Source of the DNA: DYGX01 sp035325905
GTDB taxonomy: Bacteria > Chloroflexota > Anaerolineae > Aggregatilineales > Aggregatilineaceae
DNA length: 64,000 nt
Direction: 5' to 3'
Assembly: GCA_035325905.1 (NCBI GenBank)
Contig: DAOKYY010000005.1
Coordinates: 24,036 to 88,035 of the forward strand
The position numbers and the translations under genes are program-made. The notes below the pieces were generated by a model, which had not been told where the DNA came from, did no database searches, and was given only the letters and a program-made list of their open reading frames with translations. Positions 28,178-36,720 of the stretch are shown here, one piece after another (the first letter of the stretch is position 1; every line of letters starts with the position of its first letter).

Positions 28178-28474
28178 ATGGCGAAGCGAGGCGCTCAGCC
28201 CCAGCATCGGCGGCGTGTTCCGCAGCGTAGTTGCGTCGTGTGCCGCACGACGGCGGATAAGCGCAGCCTGACCCGCCTGGTCCGCACGCCGGACGAAGGC
28301 GTGCAGGTGGACCCGACCGGCAAGCGCAGCGGGCGCGGCGCGTACCTGTGCGATCAGGTGGCGTGCTGGGACCGCGCGCTCGCCGGGGAGGCGCTGGCGC
28401 AGGCGCTGCGCACGACGCTGACAGACGCGGATCGCGAGCGGATCCGCGCTGCGCGCCCGCCCGAACAACCCTGA
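28178..28474 (+). CDS. rnpM: YlxR/RnpM-family RNA-binding protein (DUF448)
   Basis: This is a 98-residue basic protein of the YlxR family, recently described in Bacillus as the RNase P modulator RnpM. The family signature is clear: RSCVVCR at about residues 17-23 and GRGAYLC at about 53-59. The ATG lies 9 bases after the nusA stop, the standard position in the nusA-ylxR-infB order. Members bind RNA through a conserved basic face. The ribosomal L7Ae-like gene ylxQ that sometimes follows is not present; 148 bases of apparent leader precede infB instead. Confidence 0.92.
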   Translation: MAKRGAQPQHRRRVPQRSCVVCRTTADKRSLTRLVRTPDEGVQVDPTGKRSGRGAYLCDQVACWDRALAGEALAQALRTTLTDADRERIRAARPPEQP

Positions 28475-28503
28475 TCGCGGCGCGCATTCACACAACCGGG
28501 CCA

Positions 28504-28533
28504 GGCGCTCCCGAACCGCCGCAGCGGAGCGCC
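28504..28533 (+). promoter_or_regulatory. 8-bp hairpin in the rnpM-infB gap
   Basis: GGCGCTCC (28504-28511) and GGAGCGCC (28526-28533) are exact complements with a 14-base loop. It lies 30 bases after the rnpM stop and has no T-tract. It may stabilise or process the mRNA ahead of infB. Confidence 0.4.
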
Positions 28534-28573
28534 GCGCCCAACCATACACAATCGAACCCTGTTTAACCCGGAA

Positions 28574-28613
28574 AGGAGGTTCGCGGCATCTGTCGCCGTC
28601 AGACGGCAGAGTC
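28574..28613 (+). promoter_or_regulatory. Displaced strong ribosome site plus hairpin before infB
   Basis: AGGAGG (28574-28579) is a near-perfect Shine-Dalgarno sequence but ends 43 bases before the infB ATG. Between them GCCGT/ACGGC form a tight hairpin with a 3-base loop (about 28595-28607). No other SD is visible close to the ATG. Folding could bring the SD closer, or initiation could use the in-frame CTG at 28590, 10 bases after the SD, which would add 11 residues. Confidence 0.45.
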
Positions 28614-28622
28614 GCTGATCCT

Positions 28623-30410
<1,788 letters not shown>

Positions 30411-30444
30411 CGAACGCTGCCGCTCTGACCGAGGGTAGCGTTCG
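30411..30444 (+). repeat. 8-bp inverted repeat directly after infB
   Basis: CGAACGCT (30411-30418) and AGCGTTCG (30437-30444) are exact complements. The repeat starts at the first base after the infB stop and precedes a stronger hairpin. Confidence 0.5.
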
Positions 30445-30448
30445 GGAG

Positions 30449-30480
30449 CGAGCCAGGAGACCTAATCCGTTCCTGGCTCG
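30449..30480 (+). terminator. Terminator-like hairpin after infB
   Basis: CGAGCCAGGA (30449-30458) pairs exactly with TCCTGGCTCG (30471-30480) around a 12-base loop. The downstream sequence TGTGCTGTTTGCCGTTTG is only moderately T-rich, so termination may be partial. A good promoter starts 48 bases later, which supports an operon boundary here. Confidence 0.6.
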
Positions 30481-30527
30481 TGTGCTGTTTGCCGTTTGCG
30501 CTTCACTGGCGGGGCTGCGACGGGCCA

Positions 30528-30556
30528 TTGGCAGTCGGATGGGCGCGGTGTACATT
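30528..30556 (+). promoter_or_regulatory. Promoter of rbfA-nrnA-truB-ribF
   Basis: TTGGCA (30528-30533), 17 bases, then TACATT (30551-30556). Expected transcription start is about 30563, giving a leader of about 27 bases to the rbfA ATG, with AAAGGA as the ribosome site. Confidence 0.65.
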
Positions 30557-30589
30557 CTAGAGTAGGCAGCCCCAGGCAAAGGACAGACC

Positions 30590-30958
30590 ATGACGATCAA
30601 ACAACAGCGGGTCGCGACGCTGATCCGCAATATCCTCAGCACGCTGCTGATGACCGAAGTAACCGACCCGGCGCTGGAGAGCGTGACCGTCACCGACGTC
30701 AAGATTGACCGCGAGTTCGAGTACGCCGACGTGTACGTCTACGCGCTGGACGACCAGGCCGAGGTGATGGCAGGGCTGGCCCGCGCCAACGGCTACCTGC
30801 GGCGCGAGCTGGCGCAGCGCGTCCGCCTGCGGAACGTGCCGGTGTTGCATTTCCACTGGGACGTGGCGATGGAGCGTGGCGAGCGGATCGACAGCCTGCT
30901 CCAGTCGCTCGATCTGCCGCCTGAGCCTGCGCCGGAAACCCCGGAGGACGACGAGTAG
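30590..30958 (+). CDS. rbfA: 30S ribosome-binding factor RbfA
   Basis: This 122-residue protein helps mature the 17S rRNA 5' end in the 30S subunit. It matches the RbfA KH-like fold: TEVTDPALESVTVTDVKI at about residues 22-39, then a segment ending RNVPVLHFHWD. The acidic end (ETPEDDE) is typical. ATG 30590 has AAAGGA 6 bases upstream. In many genomes rbfA follows infB directly; here 180 bases with hairpins and a promoter separate them. nrnA begins immediately after the rbfA stop, so the two are coupled. Confidence 0.94.
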   Translation: MTIKQQRVATLIRNILSTLLMTEVTDPALESVTVTDVKIDREFEYADVYVYALDDQAEVMAGLARANGYLRRELAQRVRLRNVPVLHFHWDVAMERGERIDSLLQSLDLPPEPAPETPEDDE

Positions 30959-31951
30959 ATGCCAATGGACTGGGCCGAAGCCAGCGCGCTGGTTGCGGGC
31001 GCGCGGCGCGTGCTGATCGTGACGCATGTCGGGCCGGATGGCGACGCGATCGGCTCGCTGCTGGGGCTGGCGAGCGCGCTGCGTGGCTTGGGCAAGACGG
31101 TGATCACGGCAGTTGACGAGGGCGTGCCGCCCGATCTGCGCTTCATTCCCGGCGCGGACGAGGTACGCGCCACGCTCGACGGCAAGCTCGACGGCGCGGG
31201 CGTGGATCTCTGCATCGCGGTCGATTGCGGCGACGAGCGCCGCATGGGCGCAGCCGGGCAGGTCGCGCGCCAGACCGGGCGCCCGCTGATCAACCTCGAT
31301 CATCACCCGACCAACACCTATTTCGGCGACGCCAACCTGGTCGATCCGCAGACCGTCGCCGCCGCCGAAGGCGTGCTGGACTGGCTCGACTATATGCAGA
31401 CGCCGATCGATCGCACGACCGCCTTCTGCCTGCTGACCGGCATCGTCACCGACACGCTGTGCTTCCGCACCGACAACGTGACCGTGCAGACGCTCGGCAA
31501 GGCGCAGCGATTGATGGCGCTAGGCGCGCCGCTGTCTGAGATCGTGCAGCGCACCGTCAGCCGCAAGACTTACGCCGGGCTGCGGCTCTGGCAGGCGGCT
31601 TTTCCGGGCGTGAAGCTGGAGGAGCACGTCATCTGGGCGGTCATTACGCGCGAGATGTTCCGCCAGTCCGGGTTTGAGGGGACCGACGACGACGGCCTGG
31701 TGAGCACGCTGGTCCAGGTCGAGGAGGCGTACATTTCCGCCGTGTTCCGCGAGCTGCCGAGCGGCGCGGTCGAGATCGGGTTTCGCGCCGTGCCGGGCTT
31801 TGATACGTCCGGCGTCGCGGTCGCGCTCGGCGGCGGCGGGCACCGGCTGGCTTCCGGCGCGACGGTGCAGGAGCCGCTGGCGACGCTCGTCCCGCGCGTG
31901 ATCGCGCTGCTGAAAGAAGCCGTGCGCGCCGGGGCGCCGGTGGTGGCGTAG
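30959..31951 (+). CDS. nrnA: DHH-family bifunctional oligoribonuclease / PAP phosphatase
   Basis: This 330-residue DHH/DHHA1 phosphoesterase degrades short oligoribonucleotides and, in characterised relatives, removes the 3' phosphate from pAp. Motifs: DGDAIGS at about residues 25-31, DCGD near 90, the signature DHHPTNT near 114-120, and the substrate-binding GGGGHRLASG near 290. The ATG at 30959 touches the rbfA stop codon; GGAGG sits about 12 bases upstream inside rbfA. The order rbfA-nrnA-truB-ribF is widely conserved. GTG 31953 of truB begins one base after this gene ends. Confidence 0.94.
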   Translation: MPMDWAEASALVAGARRVLIVTHVGPDGDAIGSLLGLASALRGLGKTVITAVDEGVPPDLRFIPGADEVRATLDGKLDGAGVDLCIAVDCGDERRMGAAGQVARQTGRPLINLDHHPTNTYFGDANLVDPQTVAAAEGVLDWLDYMQTPIDRTTAFCLLTGIVTDTLCFRTDNVTVQTLGKAQRLMALGAPLSEIVQRTVSRKTYAGLRLWQAAFPGVKLEEHVIWAVITREMFRQSGFEGTDDDGLVSTLVQVEEAYISAVFRELPSGAVEIGFRAVPGFDTSGVAVALGGGGHRLASGATVQEPLATLVPRVIALLKEAVRAGAPVVA

Positions 31952-31952
31952 C

Positions 31953-32858
31953 GTGACGGATCGTCATGCCGCGTTCGGCCTGCTGAACGTCGATAAGCCC
32001 GCCGGGCCGACCAGCCACGACATCGTGGCGCGGGTGCGGCGCGGGACGGGCGTGCGCAAGGTCGGGCACGCCGGGACGCTCGACCCGATGGCGACCGGCG
32101 TGCTGGTGCTGTGCCTGGGCGCGGCGACGCGCCTGAGCGAGTTCGTGATGGCCTCGCGCAAGGTCTACCGGGCGCGGGTGCGGCTCGGCGTCGAGACGGA
32201 TACCTACGACGCCCAGGGCGCGGTGGTTGCGGAAAAGCCCGTCGCGCTGGACCGCGCGGCGGTCGAAGCGGCGCTGGCGCGGTTTCGCGGGACGATTGAG
32301 CAGGTGCCGCCGATGTATAGCGCCCTTCAGCAGGGCGGGCGGCGGCTGTATGACCTGGCGCGGGCCGGACAGCAAGTCCCGCGCGAGGCGCGCGCGGTGA
32401 CGATTGACCGGCTGGCGCTGCTTGATTGGGAGCCGCCGTTCGCCGCGCTGGAAGTCGCCTGCTCGCCCGGCACGTACATTCGCAGCCTGGCGCACGATCT
32501 GGGGCAGGCGCTCGGCACGGGCGGGCACCTGGCCGCGCTTCAGCGGGCGGCGAGCGGGCGCTTTACGGTCGAGGACGCGGTTGGCTGGGATGCGCTGGAA
32601 GCGGCGATGGCCGATGGGTCGTGGCGGCGCTACCTATTGCCTCCCGATCTGGCCGTGGCCGATCTGCCGGCGCTGGCGCTCGACGCGGCGCAGGCGGGCG
32701 CGATCCGGCAGGGACAGTGGATCGCAGCCGGTACAGGGCCGGACGCCGGTCCGCTGGCGCGCGCTTATGACGACACCGGCGTGTTCCTGGCCGTGCTCGA
32801 ACGGCGCGGCGCGGCGTGGAAGCCGCACAAGGTCTTTTCGCCCCAGCAGGATTCGTAA
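31953..32858 (+). CDS. truB: tRNA pseudouridine(55) synthase
   Basis: This 301-residue enzyme isomerises U55 in the T-loop of tRNAs. The N-terminal KPAGPTSHD and the catalytic motif GHAGTLDPMATGVL (about residues 38-51, with the nucleophilic Asp) identify TruB. PGTYIRSLAHDLG near 172 is the second signature. The C-terminal ~80 residues form the PUA-like part. The GTG start lies one base after the nrnA stop, so translation is coupled. Length and motif order are normal. Confidence 0.96.
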   Translation: MTDRHAAFGLLNVDKPAGPTSHDIVARVRRGTGVRKVGHAGTLDPMATGVLVLCLGAATRLSEFVMASRKVYRARVRLGVETDTYDAQGAVVAEKPVALDRAAVEAALARFRGTIEQVPPMYSALQQGGRRLYDLARAGQQVPREARAVTIDRLALLDWEPPFAALEVACSPGTYIRSLAHDLGQALGTGGHLAALQRAASGRFTVEDAVGWDALEAAMADGSWRRYLLPPDLAVADLPALALDAAQAGAIRQGQWIAAGTGPDAGPLARAYDDTGVFLAVLERRGAAWKPHKVFSPQQDS

Positions 32859-32900
32859 CTCCGTGCGCAGAACGCACTCCGCCAAAGGATAGCTCGCACG

Positions 32901-33842
32901 ATGCGTCATGTTACTGACCTCAGCCACGCCGACCCGCCCGGTCCAACCATCGTCGCGGTCGGCATGTTTGACGGGGTGCATCGCGGCCACCAGCACCTGC
33001 TGCGGCGCCTGGTCGAGACGGCGCGCGCGGCAGGGTACACGCCCGCCGTCCTGACCTTTTTTCCGCACCCGGACAAGGTGCTGGGCCGCGCGCAGGGCCG
33101 CTATTATCTGACGTCGCCGGAGCAGCGGGCGGCGCTGCTCGGCGCGCTCGGCGTGGAGATCGTGGTTACGCACCCGTTTGACGAGACGGTGCGCCATATC
33201 CGCGCCGCCGAGTTCGTGGACCGGCTGCTGGCGCACCTCAAGCTGCGCGAGCTGTGGGTCGGGCAGGATTTCGCGCTCGGATACAAGCGCGAGGGCAACG
33301 TGGCGTTCTTGCGGGAGCAGGGCGCGCAAAAGGGGTTCCGTTTGGAAGCGGTCGATCTGGTCGGCAGCGACGACAACGGCGTGATTATCACCAGCAGCAC
33401 GATCCGCTCGGCGCTCGAAGCGGGCGATGTCGAGCGCGCGGCGCGCTGGCTGGGGCGGCCCTACGCGGTCGAGGGCGAGGTTATTCATGGCGACGGGCGC
33501 GGGCGTACGATCGGCTTCGCGACCGCCAACCTCGACGTGTGGGACGAGCAGGTGCTGCCCGCCAACGGGGTGTACGCGGGGTGGGCGCGCCTCGCCGCCG
33601 AGGCGCACATGGCCGTCGCCAACGTGGGCCGCCGCCCGACGTTCGAGGGGCAGGTCGTCCGGCTTGAGGCGCACCTGCTCGATTTCGACCGCCCCATCTA
33701 CGGCGAGACGGTCGAGTTCTCCTTCGTGGCGCGCCTGCGGGACGAGCAGCGGTTTGATGGGATCGACGCGCTGGTCGCGCAGATCCGGCGCGACGCCGAG
33801 GCGGGCCGCGCCCTGCTCAGCGCGCTGCCCAGGCCGGAGTAG
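32901..33842 (+). CDS. ribF: Bifunctional riboflavin kinase / FAD synthetase
   Basis: This is a 313-residue enzyme that makes FMN from riboflavin and FAD from FMN. The FAD-synthetase part covers residues ~1-180 with GMFDGVHRGHQHLL (about 21-34) and the ISSTxIR-like TSSTIRSAL (about 164-172). The riboflavin-kinase part follows, with IGFATANL and RPTF. ATG 32901 has AAAGGA about 10 bases upstream. It is the last gene of the operon and is followed by an intrinsic terminator shared with the convergent gene. No FMN riboswitch is visible in the 42-base gap before it. Confidence 0.95.
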   Translation: MRHVTDLSHADPPGPTIVAVGMFDGVHRGHQHLLRRLVETARAAGYTPAVLTFFPHPDKVLGRAQGRYYLTSPEQRAALLGALGVEIVVTHPFDETVRHIRAAEFVDRLLAHLKLRELWVGQDFALGYKREGNVAFLREQGAQKGFRLEAVDLVGSDDNGVIITSSTIRSALEAGDVERAARWLGRPYAVEGEVIHGDGRGRTIGFATANLDVWDEQVLPANGVYAGWARLAAEAHMAVANVGRRPTFEGQVVRLEAHLLDFDRPIYGETVEFSFVARLRDEQRFDGIDALVAQIRRDAEAGRALLSALPRPE

Positions 33843-33861
33843 CTTTTCGCCGCGCGGACGG

Positions 33862-33896
33862 GCGCTCTGCCAATCAACGGCAGGGCGCTTTTGATT
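33862..33896. terminator. Intrinsic terminator after ribF
   Basis: GCGCTCTGCC (33862-33871) pairs with GGCAGGGCGC (33879-33888), with one G-T pair and a 7-base loop, followed by TTTTGATT. It lies between convergent genes and serves mainly the + strand. Confidence 0.85.
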
Positions 33897-33903
33897 CCGG
33901 CGA

Positions 33904-34782
33904 TCAACTTCGGAAGCGCTCGTTTTCGCGGTCGCGGATGGCGTCGAAGACGAACGGGCCGAGCAGCGCGCCGGAGCGGCGCAGCGCCTCGACCTCGACA
34001 AACGTAAACCAGCCCAGGGCCGCGATCTCCTGTGGATTGGCGCGCAGGGGGAACGCCGTGTCGTCCAGCCGCGCCGTGAAGACGTGATGCAGCCGCTCGC
34101 CATGCGTGTAGACGTGGAGCGGCTGCACCTCGACCGGCGGCGCGCTCAGCTCCTCGGATAGCTCGCGGCGCAGGGCCGCTTCGGGATCGCGCTCGCCCGG
34201 CTCGATCCGCCCGCCGAGCAGCGACCATTTGCCGAAGTTGGCCGGGTCCGCGTAGTGGTGCTGCGCCAGCAGATAGCTCTGGCCGGATGCGATTACCGCG
34301 CGCGCCGTGCTCTGGCGTGTCAGCGTGAGCGATAGCTCCTGGCACGGCAGCCCCGCCGGGTTGGCTGGCGCGGGGCCGGCGGGCTGAAACCCGACGCGCG
34401 CGTAGAAGCGGCGCGCGGCCTCGCCGCCGGGCACGGCGTCCGCGAACGTCGTCAGGTGGATCGTGGCAGGGGGAGCGACCTGCGCCAGCGCGGTGTCGAG
34501 CAGGCGCCGCCCGATTCCCCTTCGCCGTGCGCGCTCCGCGACCGCCAGCCAGCCGACCGTGTAGCGCGGCGGATGGGCAGACCACAGCAGCCCGCCCAGC
34601 AGCGGGTTTCCTGGCGCGCCGACCTCGCGCACGCAGAAGGCGCTGCCGCGCGCCAGGGCGCGATCCAGCGCGGCCTGAAAATCGGGATTGGACCGCAGCG
34701 GGCCGAAAAGCGGCTCGACTTCGCGGGCAAGGTCAAGCCAGGCGGCCCGGTCGGCGGGCAGGGACGGGGTGACACGCAGCAC
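33904..34782 (-). CDS. GNAT acetyltransferase fused to a Nudix hydrolase
   Basis: This is a 292-residue two-domain protein. Residues ~1-150 are a GNAT N-acetyltransferase, with the acetyl-CoA loop RARRRGIGRRLLDTAL and a C-terminal ARRFYARVGFQ. Residues ~160-290 are a Nudix domain, with the box GGRIEPGERDPEAALRRE followed by LSEELSA; the usual Gly of the EExG end is Ser here. Nudix enzymes cleave nucleoside diphosphates linked to another group. The GTG start at 34782 has AAGGGG about 8 bases upstream and begins 11 bases after the era stop, so it is probably the second gene of an era operon. The substrates are unknown. Confidence 0.88.
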   Translation of the reverse strand: MLRVTPSLPADRAAWLDLAREVEPLFGPLRSNPDFQAALDRALARGSAFCVREVGAPGNPLLGGLLWSAHPPRYTVGWLAVAERARRRGIGRRLLDTALAQVAPPATIHLTTFADAVPGGEAARRFYARVGFQPAGPAPANPAGLPCQELSLTLTRQSTARAVIASGQSYLLAQHHYADPANFGKWSLLGGRIEPGERDPEAALRRELSEELSAPPVEVQPLHVYTHGERLHHVFTARLDDTAFPLRANPQEIAALGWFTFVEVEALRRSGALLGPFVFDAIRDRENERFRS

Positions 34783-34793
34783 CGGTCAGCCCC

Positions 34794-35762
34794 TTACAGG
34801 TCGCGGTTAATGCGGTAGCCCAGCTGGCGCAGGGATCTTTCGTCGCGCCGCCAGTTCTTGAGCACCTTGACCCACAGCTCCAGGTAGACGCGCGAGCCGA
34901 CAAATGCCTCGATTTCCTCGCGGGCCTGCTGGCTGATCGTCTTCAGCATCTGCCCCTTCTTGCCGATCACGATACCCTTGTGCGTGTCGCGCTCGACGTA
35001 GATCGTGGCGTGGATGTAGGTCATATCGTCTGAGCGCTGCTTGTACTCCTCGACGACCGTCGCCACGCCGTGCGGGACTTCCTGCTCCAGATTGAGCAGC
35101 ACTTTTTCGCGGATGATCTCGGCCACGATATCGCGCATGGCCGTGTCCGAAAGCTGGTCCGCCGGGTAATAGCGCGGCCCTTCCGGCAGCTTGCCGATGA
35201 TGTGCTCCAACACCTGAGGCGCGCCCTCGCCGGTGGTCGCGACGGTCGTGAGCCAGTCGGCGTCGGGAACCAGCCCGCGAAACTCCGCGACGCGCCGCTG
35301 CAAGCGGTCGGGGCTGTCCACCAGGTCCACCTTGTTCAGGACGAGTAGCGCCGGGGTCTCGGCCTGCGCCTGGCGGACGAGGTCGGCGATCTGCCGGTCC
35401 TCGGCGGTGGCGTCTTCGCTCAGGTCGGCGACGAACAGGATCACGTCCGCGTCCTTGAGCGCGTCGAGCGCGACCGTGACCATGAACTCGCCAAGCGGCG
35501 TGCGCGGGTTGTGGATGCCGGGCGTGTCCACGAAGACGACCTGCGCGTCGTCGCGCGTGTAGATGCCAAGCTGGCGCAGGCGGGTGGTCTGCGGCTTGGG
35601 GCTGACGATCGCGACTTTTTCGCCGAGCAGCGCGTTCATCAGCGTCGATTTGCCGACGTTAGGCCGGCCGATCACGGCCACGAAGCCGCTCTTGTGGCCG
35701 GGAGGCAGCTCCTCCAGCGGCGGGATAGCGTTTAGAAGATCGTCAGGGGGCTGATCAGTCAT
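34794..35762 (-). CDS. era: GTPase Era
   Basis: This is a 322-residue GTPase that binds 16S rRNA near its 3' end and checks 30S assembly. G1 is GRPNVGKST at about residues 32-40, G3 is DTPGIH near 79, and G4 is NKVD near 141. The KH domain shows KGIVIGKKGQMLKTI at about 258-272. The start at 35762 (MTDQPPDD) is preferred to the longer 35834 start because AAAGGA lies 9 bases upstream. A long hairpin (35820-35851) separates it from the transporter gene upstream. Confidence 0.96.
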   Translation of the reverse strand: MTDQPPDDLLNAIPPLEELPPGHKSGFVAVIGRPNVGKSTLMNALLGEKVAIVSPKPQTTRLRQLGIYTRDDAQVVFVDTPGIHNPRTPLGEFMVTVALDALKDADVILFVADLSEDATAEDRQIADLVRQAQAETPALLVLNKVDLVDSPDRLQRRVAEFRGLVPDADWLTTVATTGEGAPQVLEHIIGKLPEGPRYYPADQLSDTAMRDIVAEIIREKVLLNLEQEVPHGVATVVEEYKQRSDDMTYIHATIYVERDTHKGIVIGKKGQMLKTISQQAREEIEAFVGSRVYLELWVKVLKNWRRDERSLRQLGYRINRDL

Positions 35763-35819
35763 GGGCGAGTGTCCTTTGGCGCTGTGCGCGCTGTCTATCG
35801 CGTGTACCCAGGCGATCCC

Positions 35820-35851
35820 GGCCAGGCGCGCCAACTTCTGGCGGCCTGGCC
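35820..35851 (-). other. Strong hairpin between the queuosine transporter gene and era
   Basis: GGCCAGGC (35820-35827) pairs with GCCTGGCC (35844-35851), and inside it CGCCA/TGGCG extend the stem around a 5-base loop with one bulge. No T-tract follows on either strand, so it is more likely an mRNA processing or stability element than an intrinsic terminator. Confidence 0.5.
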
Positions 35852-35854
35852 CGG

Positions 35855-36577
35855 CTAGACGCTGATTTTGAACGGGTTAAAGTCGGTCTGGCGGTCGAAG
35901 TAGTCTTCGCGCTCGGCGGCTTTGAGCAGGTTCACGACGCGATAGGTCAGCGGCGTGAGCAGCGCCTCGAAGCCGACCTTCAGCACGTAGTTGGTCGCGA
36001 TCAGCGAGGGCATCAGCTCCGGCGGGAAGACGCCCAACGCGGTCGCGAGCAGGATAAAGACGGTCGTGTCGATAAACTGGCCGACGAGCGTGCTGCCGAT
36101 GGTGCGCGTCCACAGCCAGCGCCCGCCGGTCCACAGCTTCATCTTGGCGAGGACGTAGCTGTTCGAAAACTCGCCCAGAAAGTACGCGGCCAGGCTGGCG
36201 ACGATCAGGCGGCTGACGCCGCCCAGGATCGCGTCGTAGGCGTCCTGCCCGGCGTAGCCCTGCCACTCCGCCTCGCCGGGGAGCACGCTCGCCAGCCAGA
36301 TGAAGAAGCCGAGCAGCACATTCGCGCCGAACCCGGCCCAGATCACGCGGCGCGAGCGCCGGTAGCCGTAGACCTCGGTCAGCACATCGCCGAAGATGTA
36401 GCTGATCGGGAAGACCAGCGTCCCGGCGTCGAACGCGAACTTGAGCGCGCCGAGGCTGAAGCCCAGGTCGATGATCTTGGCGCTGCTGAGCAGGTTGCTG
36501 ATCAGCAGGACGGTGACGAACAGCGCCATGATCAGATCGTAATAGCGGTAGGGTCTGGGCGCGGGCTGGGTAGACAT
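35855..36577 (-). CDS. Queuosine precursor transporter (YhhQ/VUT family)
   Basis: This is a 240-residue membrane protein with about six transmembrane helices. Family marks are FPISYIFGDVLTEVYGY at about residues 55-71, LGEFSNSYVLAKMK, and RTIGSTLVGQFIDTTVF with its conserved Gln and Asp. The VUT/YhhQ family imports the 7-deazaguanines preQ0 and preQ1 used for tRNA queuosine. A -10 box (TACAAT) lies so close that transcription would start at or next to ATG 36577, which implies a leaderless mRNA; ATG 36586 is then upstream of the start site. era and the GNAT-Nudix gene follow on the same strand. Confidence 0.9.
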   Translation of the reverse strand: MSTQPAPRPYRYYDLIMALFVTVLLISNLLSSAKIIDLGFSLGALKFAFDAGTLVFPISYIFGDVLTEVYGYRRSRRVIWAGFGANVLLGFFIWLASVLPGEAEWQGYAGQDAYDAILGGVSRLIVASLAAYFLGEFSNSYVLAKMKLWTGGRWLWTRTIGSTLVGQFIDTTVFILLATALGVFPPELMPSLIATNYVLKVGFEALLTPLTYRVVNLLKAAEREDYFDRQTDFNPFKISV

Positions 36578-36584
36578 GGCCGCC

Positions 36585-36590
36585 ATTGTA
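36585..36590 (-). promoter_or_regulatory. -10 box placing the transporter start codon at +1
   Basis: On the minus strand TACAAT is followed 7 bases later by the A of ATG 36577. No ribosome site is present. The -35 region falls in the phased AGC repeat (GCTGTC at 17 bp) and is weak. Confidence 0.5.
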
Positions 36591-36600
36591 ACACAAGAGC

Positions 36601-36660
36601 AGCGAAAGACAGCGAAGAACAGCGAAAAACAGCTTAGAGCAGCCAAATGCAGCGAAAAAG
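36601..36660. repeat. Degenerate 10-bp phased repeat, copy 2 (AGCGAAAAAC-type)
   Basis: Six consecutive 10-bp units each begin with AGC (36601, 36611, 36621, 36631, 36641, 36651), most with A-tracts (consensus AGCGAAAAAC). It is the reverse-complement form of the block at 17835-17874. It lies just upstream of the transporter promoter and overlaps the A-tract of the preceding terminator. Confidence 0.65.
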
Positions 36661-36690
36661 CGGCCAGAGCGTGCAGACGCGCTCTGGCCG
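36655..36690 (-). terminator. Intrinsic terminator of the beta-propeller/SH3 gene
   Basis: CGGCCAGAGC (36661-36670) and GCTCTGGCCG (36681-36690) are exact complements with a 10-base loop. On the minus strand the stem is followed by CTTTTT (36655-36660). It lies 30 bases after the stop of the upstream minus-strand gene. Confidence 0.85.
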
Positions 36691-36720
36691 CAGGTCTGGT
36701 GTTTTACGCTGGCGCTGGTG

